DNA of 64,000 nucleotides from an uncultured Peptococcaceae bacterium (GCA_947625705.1 CANQPG010000003.1:1-64000); one strand, 5' to 3'; shown: positions 16,365 to 26,445, numbered from the stretch's first letter. A program made the numbers and translations. The notes: generated by a model not told the origin, from the letters alone.

Positions 16365-16387
16365 GCCGGAATTGGGGAGGATAAATT

Positions 16388-18820
16388 ATGCTGGTATCTT
16401 ATGAATGGCTGAAAAGATATGTTGATATTAACGTTTCCGCCGAGGTTCTGGCCGAAAAGCTGACGCTGGCCGGCATCACGGTGGATCTGGTGCATCACCC
16501 CGGGGCGGAGCTGGCCAATATCCGCGCGGGGCGTATCATGCAGATCGATCCGCACCCCGACGCCGATAAGCTGGTGGTCTGCCAGCTGGATATGGGGCCG
16601 GACTACGATGAATTTTTGAATGAGAACGGCTGGCTGCAGATCGTGACCGGCGCCAAGAATGTACGCGTCGGCCAGATCGTGCCGGTGGCGCTGCATAACT
16701 CGTCCGTGGTGGGCAAGAAAATTAAAAAATCGAAGCTCAGGGGCGTGCCCTCTTTCGGCATGATGTGCTCCAAGGAGGAGCTGAACGTGCAGCCCGCCCT
16801 GACCGACGAAGACGGTATTTGGATATTGGACGAAAGCATTGAGCCGGGCACGGACTGCATTAAGGCGCTTTGGCTGGACGACCCGGTGCTGGAGCTGGAT
16901 CTGACGCCCAACCGCACCGATTGCCAGGCCGTGGTGAACCTGGCGCGCGAGGTGGCGGCCGTGCTGCACACCGACCTGCACCTGCCGGAGATCAAATACA
17001 CCGAGACGGAACGCAAAATCAGCGATCTGGCGACGCTGGAGGTGCGCGACCCCGACCTTTGCCCGCGTTATCTGGCGCGTATGATCGAGGATTTGCAAAT
17101 CGCGCCCTCGCCGTACTGGCTGCAGCATTTTTTGAACTGCTCCGGTGTGCGTTCCATCAACAACGTGGTTGACGTCAGCAACTTTGTCATGCTGGAATAC
17201 GGTAACCCGATGCACACGTTTGATTATGACACCCTGCAGGGGCACGGCATTATCGTGCGGCGCGCCAAGGCGGGGGAGAAGATTGTGACGCTGGACGAGC
17301 AGGAGCGCGAGCTCTCCGAGGATAACCTGCTGATCTGCGACGCGGGCGACCGCGGCGTTTGCGTGGCCGGTGTGATGGGCGGCCTGAACACCGAAATTAC
17401 GCCCGAGACGAAGAACGTCTTTTTGGAGGTGGCGGCGTTTGACCACGTTTCCATTCGCCGCACCGCGCGGGCGCTGGGGCTGCATACCGAGGCTTCGCAG
17501 CATTATGAAAAGGGCGTGAACGCACAGCTTTTGGACGACGTTTCCCGCCGCACCATTCAGCTTTTGGCCGAGCTTTGCGGCGGCAAGCCCGTGGCAGGCG
17601 CACTGGACTGCAATGTCACAACGCCGAAACAAATTAGGGTGCAACTGCGTCCCGCCCGCGTCAACGCCGTGCTGGGCACCAACTTCACCGAAAACGAGAT
17701 CGTCGGCGCGATCAAAGCGCTGCAATTCAATATCGCCAAAGACGGCGACGGCTATCTGGTGGATATCCCGGCGTACCGGCAGGATATCGAGCTGGAAGTG
17801 GATTTAATTGAGGAAGTGGCGCGTCTGCTGGGGTTCGACCGTATCCCCACCACGCTGCCGCATGGCGCGATGACCGAGGGCAAGCGCACCGCCAAGCAGC
17901 GCTTTTTGGAGAAAACCAAGGCGGCGCTGGTGCGCCTTGGTGCCAACGAGGTCATCAACTATGGTTTCATCAGCCCCAAGGAGTGGGAACGGCTGCGCCT
18001 GCCGGCGGACGACAAGCGCCGCGACACGCTGCACATTTTAAACCCGCTGAACGAGGAGCAGAGCATTATGCGGACGACGCTGGCGCCCGGCCTTTTGAAG
18101 GACGCCGCGCGGAATTTGAGCCGCCGCAGCAGCGATCTGCTGCTGTTTGAGCAGGGCGTGGTGTTTATCCCGCAGGGCGAGGAATTGCCGAATGAGGTGA
18201 ACACGCTGGGCGTTTTGGCGACGGGGCAGCAGCCGCATGGCTGGAACACCGCCGCCGCGCCCTATGATTTCTTCGCTCTGAAAGGGCTGGCCGAGGCGCT
18301 GTTGGCCGAGCTTAAGGTGAGCGACGCGGAATTTAAGGTTTGTGACGATATGCCTTATATGCACCCCGGGCGCACGGCGGCGCTTTACGCTGGCGGCGAA
18401 TACGCGGGCTATCTGGGCGAGCTTTCGCCCGCCGTGCAGGCGGCTTACGGCATTAAGCAGCGGGTCATGCTGCTGGAGATCGATCTGGACGTGCTGTTTG
18501 CCCACCGCGGTGAGATCGCGCAGTATCAAAGCCTGCCGAAGTTCCCGGCGGCGGTGCGGGATATTGCCGTGGTGCTGGATAAAGAGGTCAGCTTTGCCGA
18601 TCTGGCGCGGGTCATCAAGGGCGCGGGCGGCGAGTATCTGACGGAGATCAGCCTGTTCGACGTGTATGAGAACCCGGTGCTGGGGCTGAACCGCCGCAGC
18701 CTCGCCTATAATCTGACGTTCCAGTGCGCCGAGCGGACGCTGACGGTGGACGAGGTAAACGCCGCGTTTAACGACATTGTCGGCGCGATCGAGGCGCTGG
18801 GCGGCGAACTCCGCGCCTAA
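16388..18820 (+). CDS. pheT: Phenylalanyl-tRNA synthetase beta subunit
   Basis: 810 residues, full length. Domain order: N-terminal region, tRNA-binding OB fold (HPDADKLVVCQL near residue 57), B3/B4 editing domain (NVVDVSNFVMLEYGNPMH), B5 DNA-binding-like domain (RPARVNAVLGTNF), class II-like core and a C-terminal anticodon-binding FDX domain (PKFPAAVRDIAVVLDKEV). It edits Tyr-tRNA-Phe and holds the tRNA. GGGGAGG lies seven bases before the ATG. Confidence 0.98.
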   Translation: MLVSYEWLKRYVDINVSAEVLAEKLTLAGITVDLVHHPGAELANIRAGRIMQIDPHPDADKLVVCQLDMGPDYDEFLNENGWLQIVTGAKNVRVGQIVPVALHNSSVVGKKIKKSKLRGVPSFGMMCSKEELNVQPALTDEDGIWILDESIEPGTDCIKALWLDDPVLELDLTPNRTDCQAVVNLAREVAAVLHTDLHLPEIKYTETERKISDLATLEVRDPDLCPRYLARMIEDLQIAPSPYWLQHFLNCSGVRSINNVVDVSNFVMLEYGNPMHTFDYDTLQGHGIIVRRAKAGEKIVTLDEQERELSEDNLLICDAGDRGVCVAGVMGGLNTEITPETKNVFLEVAAFDHVSIRRTARALGLHTEASQHYEKGVNAQLLDDVSRRTIQLLAELCGGKPVAGALDCNVTTPKQIRVQLRPARVNAVLGTNFTENEIVGAIKALQFNIAKDGDGYLVDIPAYRQDIELEVDLIEEVARLLGFDRIPTTLPHGAMTEGKRTAKQRFLEKTKAALVRLGANEVINYGFISPKEWERLRLPADDKRRDTLHILNPLNEEQSIMRTTLAPGLLKDAARNLSRRSSDLLLFEQGVVFIPQGEELPNEVNTLGVLATGQQPHGWNTAAAPYDFFALKGLAEALLAELKVSDAEFKVCDDMPYMHPGRTAALYAGGEYAGYLGELSPAVQAAYGIKQRVMLLEIDLDVLFAHRGEIAQYQSLPKFPAAVRDIAVVLDKEVSFADLARVIKGAGGEYLTEISLFDVYENPVLGLNRRSLAYNLTFQCAERTLTVDEVNAAFNDIVGAIEALGGELRA

Positions 18821-18838
18821 GATAAATCAAGCATTTGC

Positions 18839-18881
18839 AGAAGCGCAACGACACCGCATTAACGTGCTGTTGCGCTTCTTT
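18839..18881 (+). terminator. Terminator after pheT
   Basis: GAAGCGCAAC / GTTGCGCTTC stem followed by TTTA. The short T-run suggests incomplete termination into the U32 gene 15 bp later. Confidence 0.6.
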
Positions 18882-18895
18882 ATCGAGGAAGCAAA

Positions 18896-21337
18896 ATGGC
18901 TGAACAAGCGAGAAATCCGGAAATTTTAGCCCCGGCGGGCAGCCGCGAGGCGTTTTTTGCCGCCGTTCACAGCGGGGCAGACGCCGTCTATCTGGCCGGC
19001 AAGCAGTTCGGCGCGCGGGCTTATGCCGCCAACTTTGACCTGGACGAGCTCTCCGGGCTGCTGCGCTATGCCCATTTGCGGGGCGTGGCCGTCTATGTGG
19101 CGGTGAACACGCTGCTGAAAGACAGTGAGCTCTCGGCGGCGCTGGAATTCTGCCGCAAGCTTTATGAAATTGGCGCGGACGCGCTGATCGTGCAGGACGT
19201 GGGGCTGGCGGCGGAGCTTGCCGCCCTCTATCCGCAGATACCGCTGAACGCCAGCACCCAAATGACGCTGCACAATTCCGCCGGGGTGCGGTTTATGGAG
19301 CGTTTCGGGTTCCGCCGCGCGATCCTGGCGCGGGAGGTGAGCCTCTCGGATATCCGCGCCGTCTGCGCCGCAACGGATATGGAAATTGAGGTGTTTGCGC
19401 ATGGGGCGCTCTGCATTTGCTTTTCCGGTCAATGCCTGTTCAGCAGCCTGATCGGCGGCCGCAGCGGCAACCGGGGGCGCTGCGCCCAGCCCTGCCGCCT
19501 GCAATATGAGCTGATCGACGGCGAGGGCAATACGGCGGCCTGCGGGCATTTGCTTTCGCCGCGCGATTTGAATACGATTGAACTGCTGCCGGAGCTGGCC
19601 GAGGCGGGCGTGGTCTCGCTGAAGCTGGAGGGTCGCATGAAACGACCGGAATATGTGGCGGCGGTGACGGCGGCCTATGCGGCGGCCAAGCGCGGCGAAC
19701 CTCACAATGCGGCGGCTCTGGCGCAGGCGTTTAACCGCGGCTTTACGCAGGCGTACCTCGCGGCCGACCCGGGGGCGGACATGATGAGTTATGACCGCCC
19801 CAACAACCGGGGCACGCGCCTGGGGCGCCTTGAGAGCGTGGAGCGGGACGCGCTGGTGCTGAAGCTGGACGCGCCGCTTGCCCCCGGCGACGGGGTGGAG
19901 ATTTGGGTCAGCCGCGGCGGGCGGCAGGGCTTTGAGGTGAAAACGATCGAAGAAATCGCGCCGGGGCGGGTGCGCCTACCCCTTGCCGGCATTGCCTTGC
20001 AGGTGAAAAACCTGCGCCCGGGCGACCGCGTGTTCAAGACGTATGACAGCGTTTTGGCCGGGGAGTATGCCGGGAATTTTGCCGCGCGCGACGATCTGCC
20101 GCTTAAGCTGCATTTCGTGGGGCGGCTGGGCGAGCCGCCGCATTTGACGGCATATTATAAGGAAGCTTCCGCCGAAGTGACAGCGGATTATATCATACCG
20201 CAGGCGAAGAGCCGCCCGGCGGACTGGGACTTGCTGCGGAAGCAGCTGGGACGCCTGGGCGGCAGCGGCTGGCATTTGGCCGATTTGGACGGCGAGCTGG
20301 CGGCCGGCGTAATGCTGCCCGCGAGCGTCCTCAATAACCTGCGGCGCGAGGCTGTGCAGACGTTGGAGGATAAGCTGCTGGCTCCGTGGCAGCGGGAAGA
20401 ACTGCCGCGCCCTAAAGCGCAGACGACGCTTACGGCGCATGCCATGCCGCCGAAAAAGCAGGCCAGGCTCGCGGCGGCGGTGGACGGCATAGCGCAGGCC
20501 GAGGCGGCGGCAGCGGCAGGCGCGGATATCATTTATTGGTGCGGCTGGCGCTGGCGTTTCCGGCCGGAGCCGACGGACGAGCAGTTAAAACATCTGGCGG
20601 GGCTGGGCGAACACGTACTGGCCATGCTGCCCGCTATCGCGCTGGAGGACGAGCTGCCGCTGTGGCGGCGGCGCTTACAGGCGTATCGGGCGGCGGGGTT
20701 TGCCGGTGTCGTGGCGGCCAACCCCTGGGCGTTCACGCTGCTTTCGGAGCTTAACTGGCCGGCGGAGATCGTGGCCGACCAGGGGCTTAACTGCCTGAAC
20801 GCGGCTGCGGCGGCGGCCTATGCCGACGCGGGAGCCAAGCGCGTTACACTGCCGCTGGAATTGAACGCAGGCGAAATTGCGGCGTTTACGGCGGCTTTGC
20901 CGGGCGTGGCGACGGAGGTGCAGGTGTTCGGTAATCTGCAAGTTATGCAGAGCCGCCATTGCCCAATTGGGGCGCTGTTGGGCGGCAAGACGGCGGCCAG
21001 GCCGTGTTCCGGTGCCTGCCGGGCGGGCGGCTTCCGTCTGCGGGACGCCAAAGGCTTTGAGTTTCCGATATATACCGACGAATTCTGCCGCAGCCACATT
21101 TATAACGGCCATCAGCTGTGCCTGCTGGAGGAGACGCCGCGGCTGGCGGCGGCGCATGACGTGCTGCGGCTGGACTTGCTGCATTATACGGAGGCTTTGG
21201 CGGCCAAGATCACGGCGGCGTTTGACCGGGCGCGGCAGGGCGCGGCGGACGATGAATTGGCGGCGGCGAAAGAGCGCCTCTCTGCACTGACCGGTCAAAA
21301 GCTGACCAAGGGGCATTACTTCCGCGGCGTAGAATAA
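18896..21337 (+). CDS. Peptidase U32 family protein (YrrO/RlhA-like)
   Basis: 813 residues. The N-terminal half is the U32 core: EILAPAGSREAFFAAVHSG, ADAVYLAGKQFGARAYAANF and the signature EVFAHGALCICFSGQCLFSS with the GNRGRCAQPCR Cys cluster near residue 200. The long form continues with a DUF3656-like middle part and a second barrel-like C-terminal half with a further Cys group (SRHCPIGALLGG, CSGACRAGG). Long U32 proteins include RlhA, which hydroxylates 23S rRNA; others are called collagenase-like. An iron-sulfur RNA-modifying role fits the Cys pattern better than proteolysis, by inference. GAGGA precedes the ATG; mutS2 follows after 18 bp. Confidence 0.88.
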   Translation: MAEQARNPEILAPAGSREAFFAAVHSGADAVYLAGKQFGARAYAANFDLDELSGLLRYAHLRGVAVYVAVNTLLKDSELSAALEFCRKLYEIGADALIVQDVGLAAELAALYPQIPLNASTQMTLHNSAGVRFMERFGFRRAILAREVSLSDIRAVCAATDMEIEVFAHGALCICFSGQCLFSSLIGGRSGNRGRCAQPCRLQYELIDGEGNTAACGHLLSPRDLNTIELLPELAEAGVVSLKLEGRMKRPEYVAAVTAAYAAAKRGEPHNAAALAQAFNRGFTQAYLAADPGADMMSYDRPNNRGTRLGRLESVERDALVLKLDAPLAPGDGVEIWVSRGGRQGFEVKTIEEIAPGRVRLPLAGIALQVKNLRPGDRVFKTYDSVLAGEYAGNFAARDDLPLKLHFVGRLGEPPHLTAYYKEASAEVTADYIIPQAKSRPADWDLLRKQLGRLGGSGWHLADLDGELAAGVMLPASVLNNLRREAVQTLEDKLLAPWQREELPRPKAQTTLTAHAMPPKKQARLAAAVDGIAQAEAAAAAGADIIYWCGWRWRFRPEPTDEQLKHLAGLGEHVLAMLPAIALEDELPLWRRRLQAYRAAGFAGVVAANPWAFTLLSELNWPAEIVADQGLNCLNAAAAAAYADAGAKRVTLPLELNAGEIAAFTAALPGVATEVQVFGNLQVMQSRHCPIGALLGGKTAARPCSGACRAGGFRLRDAKGFEFPIYTDEFCRSHIYNGHQLCLLEETPRLAAAHDVLRLDLLHYTEALAAKITAAFDRARQGAADDELAAAKERLSALTGQKLTKGHYFRGVE

Positions 21338-21355
21338 GATAATTATGGTGACGAT

Positions 21356-23725
21356 ATGACGACTGAAATGGATTTTGCGGCCAAATACCGCGAAAAGCTG
21401 GAATTTCCCAAGATAATCGCGCGGCTGGCCGGGCTGGCGGCGTTTGCGCCCAGCCGGGAGCTGCTGCTGGCGCTGGCGCCGAAAAAAACGCCGGCGGAAG
21501 CAGAGCGGGCGATTGCCGAGACGACCGAAGCCGCCGAGCTGCTGCGGCTTTATCCGCTGTTCAATGTGGGCGGCTGCCGCGATATCCGCGAGGCGCTGCG
21601 CCTGTTGGAGCTGGGCGGCGTGCTGAACGCCGAGCAGCTGGTGGCGGTGGCCGACACCTGCCGCGCTTCGCGCGAGTGCAAGGATTTCTTCTCGCACGTT
21701 AAGGGGCACTTTCCGCAGCTGATCGAGCGCGCCAAACGGCTGGGGCTGTTCCGCACGATCGAAACGGCGGTGGAGAAAGCGATCGCACCGGACGGGCAGA
21801 TCGCCGACGGGGCGAGCGACCGTCTGGCCAATATCCGCCATCGCATGCGTATGTATGAGCGGCAAATTCAGGATCGGCTGGATAATTTCATCAAAAACCC
21901 CAACACCGCCAAGTTTTTGCAGGAACCGATCGTGACGGTGCGTGACGGGCGGTTTGTCGTCCCCGTGAAGCAGGAATACCGCAGCAGCGTGGCGGGCGCG
22001 GTGCATGACGTATCGGCCAGCGGGGCGACGCTGTTTGTGGAGCCGCTCGCCGTTATGCAGACGAATAACGAGCTGGCGCGGCTGCGGCTGGAGGAGGAGG
22101 ACGAGATCGCGGCGATCCTCCGGGCGCTCTCACTGCTGGTGGCGGGCTCGCGTGAGGAGCTGGAGCACACGCTTTGGGGGCTGGCGCAGTTGGATTTTGC
22201 GCTCTGCAAGGCCAAGCTGGCGGCGGATATGCGCGCCGTGCCTGCCGCGCTTAACCAGACGGGGCAGATCAACCTGAAGCAGGCGCGTCACCCGCTGATC
22301 GGCGCGGGCGTGGTGCCGGTGGACGTGAAGTTATCACCGAAGCTGAAGATCATGGTCATCACCGGCCCGAACACCGGCGGCAAGACGGTCACGCTGAAAA
22401 CGGTGGGGCTGCTCACGCTGATGGCGCTTTCCGGCCTGCATATCCCGGCAGAAGCGGGCTCGCAGCTGGCATTTTTCTCGCAGGTGTTTGCCGATATCGG
22501 CGACGAACAGAGCATTGAGCAGAGCCTCAGCACCTTTTCGGCGCACCTGGGCAATATCGTGCAGATCATCAGCCGGGCAGACGAAAACTCGCTTGTCCTG
22601 CTGGACGAGCTGGGCAGCGGCACCGACCCGACGGAGGGCGCGGCGCTCGCCATGAGCATTTTGGAGCAGCTGTATAAGCGGGGGGTCAAGACCCTTGCTA
22701 CCACGCATTACAGCGAGCTTAAAAGCTTTGCCTACAACAAGGAGGGCTACACCAACGCCAGTGTGGAGTTTGACGTGGAAACGCTGAGCCCCACGTATCG
22801 CCTGCTGATGGGCATACCAGGCAAAAGCAACGCGTTTCAGATCGCGGAAAAGCTGGGCTTGCCCGGCGAGATCATTGACCGGGCGGGCGATTTTCTGACG
22901 GCGGACGAGCAGCAGGTGGCCGACCTCATCAGCTCGCTGGAGGAGCACCGCTTGCAGGCGGAGCAGGCCAGCCATGAGGCGGATCTGCGCCTGGCCGAGG
23001 TGGTGGAGCAGCAGCGGCGGCTGAAAAATCAGGAGCTGGAGCTATCGAACAAAGAGGCCGATATCCTGAGCAAGGCGCGTTTGCAGGCGGCGGAGATCGT
23101 GAAAGACAGCCGCCGCCAGGCCGAGGAGCTTTATCAGCAGATGAAGCAGGAGCTGAAAACCGCCGGCCTCCAGAACAAGGAGGTGCAAGCGGCGCGCAGC
23201 AAGCTGCAAAAATTGCAGGAGAAGCTGCAAACCAACCTGCCCGCCAAAAAGTATCAGGGCGACGCGCCCGCCAAGGTGGAGATCGGCCAGACGGTGGAGG
23301 TGCCCAAACTGCGCCAAAGCGGCATTGTGGCCAGCCTCCCCAACGAAAAAGGCGAGCTTCAGGTGCAGATCGGCGTGATGAAGGTGGGCGTAAAGCTGAC
23401 GGATCTGCGCATTGACGTGCAGCACGTGCAGCGGGAGCGCACGGCTTCCACCCGCCACATGATGCAGGAGAAATCGCGCTATATCAGCCCGGAGATCGAC
23501 CTGCACGGCCTGACGGTGGAGGAGGCCATCTACGAGCTGGATAAATACCTTGACGATGCGTTTCTGGCGAGCCTCAGCCAGGTGCGCGTCATTCACGGGC
23601 GCGGCACCGGGGCGCTGAAAGCCGGGGTGCTGGAATATCTGAAAAATCACCGCCTGGTGGCGGGGATCGAGCCGGCACCGTTCAACGAGGGCGGCTTCGG
23701 GGCGACCATCGTTAATCTTAAATAG
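21356..23725 (+). CDS. mutS2: Endonuclease/ribosome-rescue ATPase MutS2
   Basis: 789 residues. The order is core/lever domains, ATPase with Walker A GPNTGGKTVTLKT (about residue 340) and Walker B LVLLDELGSGTDPTEG, a long coiled coil (about 520-630), a KOW-like segment and a C-terminal Smr domain with DLHGLTVEEA and HGRGTGALK. It lacks the mismatch-recognition domain of MutS1. MutS2 suppresses homologous recombination in some species and splits collided ribosomes in Bacillus. The frame overlaps nothing and ends before a bidirectional terminator shared with argH. Confidence 0.97.
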   Translation: MTTEMDFAAKYREKLEFPKIIARLAGLAAFAPSRELLLALAPKKTPAEAERAIAETTEAAELLRLYPLFNVGGCRDIREALRLLELGGVLNAEQLVAVADTCRASRECKDFFSHVKGHFPQLIERAKRLGLFRTIETAVEKAIAPDGQIADGASDRLANIRHRMRMYERQIQDRLDNFIKNPNTAKFLQEPIVTVRDGRFVVPVKQEYRSSVAGAVHDVSASGATLFVEPLAVMQTNNELARLRLEEEDEIAAILRALSLLVAGSREELEHTLWGLAQLDFALCKAKLAADMRAVPAALNQTGQINLKQARHPLIGAGVVPVDVKLSPKLKIMVITGPNTGGKTVTLKTVGLLTLMALSGLHIPAEAGSQLAFFSQVFADIGDEQSIEQSLSTFSAHLGNIVQIISRADENSLVLLDELGSGTDPTEGAALAMSILEQLYKRGVKTLATTHYSELKSFAYNKEGYTNASVEFDVETLSPTYRLLMGIPGKSNAFQIAEKLGLPGEIIDRAGDFLTADEQQVADLISSLEEHRLQAEQASHEADLRLAEVVEQQRRLKNQELELSNKEADILSKARLQAAEIVKDSRRQAEELYQQMKQELKTAGLQNKEVQAARSKLQKLQEKLQTNLPAKKYQGDAPAKVEIGQTVEVPKLRQSGIVASLPNEKGELQVQIGVMKVGVKLTDLRIDVQHVQRERTASTRHMMQEKSRYISPEIDLHGLTVEEAIYELDKYLDDAFLASLSQVRVIHGRGTGALKAGVLEYLKNHRLVAGIEPAPFNEGGFGATIVNLK

Positions 23726-23753
23726 GGTCAATCTAAAATAGTAGTGTTCGTAT

Positions 23754-23792
23754 AAAAAAGCAAGCCTGAGCCAAACTCAGACTTGCTTTTTT
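23754..23792. terminator. Bidirectional terminator between mutS2 and argH
   Basis: AAAAAGCAAG / CTTGCTTTTT stem with inner CTGAG / CTCAG. T-runs occur on both strands, serving convergent genes. Confidence 0.85.
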
Positions 23793-23805
23793 GCTTGCGG
23801 TTATG

Positions 23806-25194
23806 TTACTTTTGCGCGGCCAGCCAGTTTTCGCCGCTCTTGATGGCCGCTGCCACGGCGGGGAGCGCCGGCCCCCCGGGGATATTGCGCGCCGCCACGC
23901 AGTTTTCGATTTTGATATAATCGTAAACGTCCTCGCCGAACACGGGGGAGAACCGGTGGAATTCGTCCAAACTCAAATCCTCCAACCCCACGCCCTTATC
24001 CTCGGCGTATTTCACGAGACGCCCGATGACGGCGTGCGCCTCGCGGAACGGCACCCCGCGCGCCGCCAGATAATCCGCCGCGTCCGTCGCGTTAATGAAG
24101 CCGCCCTTGGCGCGTTCGTGCATTTTGCTCACGTTGACCCGCATGGTGGCGAGCATCGGCGCGAACACCAGCAGCGATTTTTTGACGGTGTCCACCGTGT
24201 CGAAAAGCGCTTCCTTATCCTCCTGCATGTCTTTGTTATAGGCCAGCGGCAGCCCTTTCAGCATGGTGAGCGTCCCCAGCAGGTGGCCGAACACGCGTCC
24301 GCTGTTGCCGCGCACCAGCTCGGCCACGTCGGGGTTTTTCTTCTGCGGCATGATCGAGGAACCGGTGCTGTAACCGTCGTCCAGCGTGATGTAACCGAAT
24401 TCGTTGGACGACCACAGCACAATTTCCTCGGAAAGGCGGGAGAGGTGTACCATAATGAGCGCCGCCGCGTTGATGAATTCCACGATGAAGTCGCGGTCGC
24501 TGACGCCGTCCAGGCTGTTTTCGCAAATGCCGGCAAAGCCCAGCTCGTCCGCCACGAATTGGCGGTCGATCGGGAAAGTGGTGGTGGCGAGGGCGCAGCT
24601 CCCCAGCGGCAGCAGGTTGGTGCGCTTTTTGCAATCGGCCAGCCGCTCATAATCGCGGCGAAACATCTGGAAATACGCCAGCATATGGTGGCCGAACGTG
24701 ATGGGCTGCGCCTTTTGCAGGTGGGTATAGCCCGCCATCACGCTGGCCTTATGCTCGGCGGCCAGATCCAGCAGCACGCGCAGGAGCTTCAGCAAAAGCT
24801 GCTGCACCGCGTCGGTCTCCGCCATCAGATAAAGGCGGATATCCAGCGCCACCTGGTCGTTGCGGCTGCGGGCGGTGTGCAGTTTTTTGCCCACCTCGCC
24901 GACGCGCTCGGTCAAAATCTTTTCGATATTCATGTGGATATCCTCGGCGCCGACCTCAAATGCCACTTTCCCCGCGTCGATATCCGCGAGTATCTCCTTT
25001 AGCCCCTGCGTCAGCCGCGCGGCTTCGTCCGCGCTGATAATGCCCTGCCTGCCCAGCATGGCGGCGTGGGCGATCGACCCCGCGATGTCGTATTTATACA
25101 GAATTTGGTCGAAGCTGATCGAGGAATGGAAGTCCTCCACCAGCTTGTCGGTGGATTTGGCGAAACGTCCGCCCCAAAGCTTGCTGTCTGTCAT
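23806..25194 (-). CDS. argH: Argininosuccinate lyase
   Basis: 462 residues of the fumarase/aspartase superfamily. The N terminus KLWGGRFAKSTDKLVEDF, the HTARSRNDQVALD segment, TVGF-equivalent HLQKAQPITFGHH and the flexible signature GSSIMPQKKNPDVAELVRG are intact. It cleaves argininosuccinate to arginine and fumarate in the last step of arginine synthesis. No argG or other arg genes are in the window. ATG 25194-25192 is chosen with GAGGTG nine bases upstream; GTG 25206 would overlap that site. Confidence 0.97.
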   Translation of the reverse strand: MTDSKLWGGRFAKSTDKLVEDFHSSISFDQILYKYDIAGSIAHAAMLGRQGIISADEAARLTQGLKEILADIDAGKVAFEVGAEDIHMNIEKILTERVGEVGKKLHTARSRNDQVALDIRLYLMAETDAVQQLLLKLLRVLLDLAAEHKASVMAGYTHLQKAQPITFGHHMLAYFQMFRRDYERLADCKKRTNLLPLGSCALATTTFPIDRQFVADELGFAGICENSLDGVSDRDFIVEFINAAALIMVHLSRLSEEIVLWSSNEFGYITLDDGYSTGSSIMPQKKNPDVAELVRGNSGRVFGHLLGTLTMLKGLPLAYNKDMQEDKEALFDTVDTVKKSLLVFAPMLATMRVNVSKMHERAKGGFINATDAADYLAARGVPFREAHAVIGRLVKYAEDKGVGLEDLSLDEFHRFSPVFGEDVYDYIKIENCVAARNIPGGPALPAVAAAIKSGENWLAAQK

Positions 25195-25259
25195 GGCAAA
25201 ATGCACCTCGTTTATGCTGTAATATTAATATTGTAGCACAAACCGGGGTGCGCCGCAAG

Positions 25260-25688
25260 CTAAAACACGCCGATTATACCGCCCAGCGCCCCCAAGAGCG
25301 CCAATATCAGCATTTTCACGACGAGCGTCAGGTTGAGCGCGAGGCCTGCGCCCAGCGTGACGTTCCAGAGCACCAGCAGGACGAGCAGCCCCGCCGCCAG
25401 CATCAGGCCGGAGGCCAAACCGCGGCTGCCCGCTTTTTTGGCGGTGACGAAGCCGCCGATCAGCGCGGCCAGCCCCAGCAGCACCAGCTGCAATACATGC
25501 GCGGTGGGTGAAGTCAAATCAGTGAACGTGTAGGCGGCGGCCAGCGCGAGTGACCCGGCCAGCAGTACTATCAGCGCGGCGATCATGCCGCGCAGCAGCG
25601 CAGCGGCACGGGAGGTGCTTCTAATGGAGCTCCCGGCGGCGGAGCCCACGGCCAAAACCTGTTCTTTCAGGCGCGCAGCGTTTTTCAT
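25260..25688 (-). CDS. Small membrane protein, TIGR04086/YrzE-like
   Basis: 142 residues with four hydrophobic segments (about 32-52, 63-82, 91-110 and 117-140) after a basic, Ser-rich 30-residue N terminus. The layout resembles the TIGR04086 family of Firmicute membrane proteins (YrzE in Bacillus), of unknown function. It lies 62 bp after sigK on the same strand and 65 bp before argH. Confidence 0.6.
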   Translation of the reverse strand: MKNAARLKEQVLAVGSAAGSSIRSTSRAAALLRGMIAALIVLLAGSLALAAAYTFTDLTSPTAHVLQLVLLGLAALIGGFVTAKKAGSRGLASGLMLAAGLLVLLVLWNVTLGAGLALNLTLVVKMLILALLGALGGIIGVF

Positions 25689-25750
25689 GGCAAAAATCCC
25701 CTCTTAAATAGGCTTTGCCAATCTATATGCCGCGGCGTTCGGCGATATGC

Positions 25751-26440
25751 TTAAGCCTCAAACGCGCGGGCGAGCTTTTGCAGCGCCTTTTTTTCAATGC
25801 GGCTGACATAGGAGCGCGAAATGCCCAGCTCCCGGGCGATCTCCCGCTGGGTGCGCTCATCATTGCCGTCCAGTCCATAGCGGCGGATCACGATATAACG
25901 CTCCTTGGGCGAGAGAGTGCGCAGGCTTAGCCTGAGCAGCCGCTCGTCGTCGCGGCTTTCCACCGCGTCCAAAATCTCGCCGCCGTCGGTGCCGAGCGTT
26001 TCCAAAAGTGTCAGCTGGTTGCCCTCCTTATCGGCGCTCACCGGGTCGTCCAGCGAAATCTCCGTGCGGCTGTTCTTGGTGGCTCTGAGGTGCATCAGCA
26101 CCTCGTTTTCGATACAGCGGGCGGCGTAGGTGGTCAGCTTGATGTTCTTTTCCGGGTTGAACGTGTTGATGGCCTTAATCAGGCCGATGGTGCCGATGGA
26201 AATTAAATCCTCGCGATCGGGGCCGGAATTTTCAAACTTGCGCACAATATGCGCCACCAGCCGCAGGTTATGCTCGATCAGGCGGTTTTTCGCCGCCGCG
26301 TCGCCCGCCGCCATCGCGCTGAGAGCCTGCGCCTCTTCCTCCGGTGCGAGCGGCTTCGGGAAAGCGTTGCTGTTCAGATAACCCAGCAGAAAGCCCAGCC
26401 CCGGCACCAGCGTGCCGAACAGATACAAAAGTTCCCACAT
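25751..26440 (-). CDS. sigK: RNA polymerase sigma-K factor precursor (pro-sigma-K)
   Basis: 229 residues. The hydrophobic N terminus (WELLYLFGTLVPGLGFLLGY) matches the pro-sequence that SpoIVFB removes during sporulation, followed by NAFPKPL. Region 2 is RLIEHNLRLVAHIVRKFEN ... DLISIGTIGLIKAIN, -10 recognition is AARCIENEVLMHLRA, and region 4 ends in GISRSYVSRIEKKALQK. Sigma-K drives late mother-cell genes for spore cortex and coat. The gene is continuous, with no skin-like element splitting it. A hairpin overlapping the ribosome-binding site lies in front (26446-26492). A weak sigma-E-like pair (CATATG ... CATAAC) in the same stretch is possible but unproven. Confidence 0.95.
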   Translation of the reverse strand: MWELLYLFGTLVPGLGFLLGYLNSNAFPKPLAPEEEAQALSAMAAGDAAAKNRLIEHNLRLVAHIVRKFENSGPDREDLISIGTIGLIKAINTFNPEKNIKLTTYAARCIENEVLMHLRATKNSRTEISLDDPVSADKEGNQLTLLETLGTDGGEILDAVESRDDERLLRLSLRTLSPKERYIVIRRYGLDGNDERTQREIARELGISRSYVSRIEKKALQKLARAFEA

Positions 26441-26445
26441 AATAA

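Noticed and set aside
16361-17725. 454-codon minus-strand frame opposite pheT
   Set aside because: pheT domains cover the whole region; the frame is His/Arg-rich shadow sequence.
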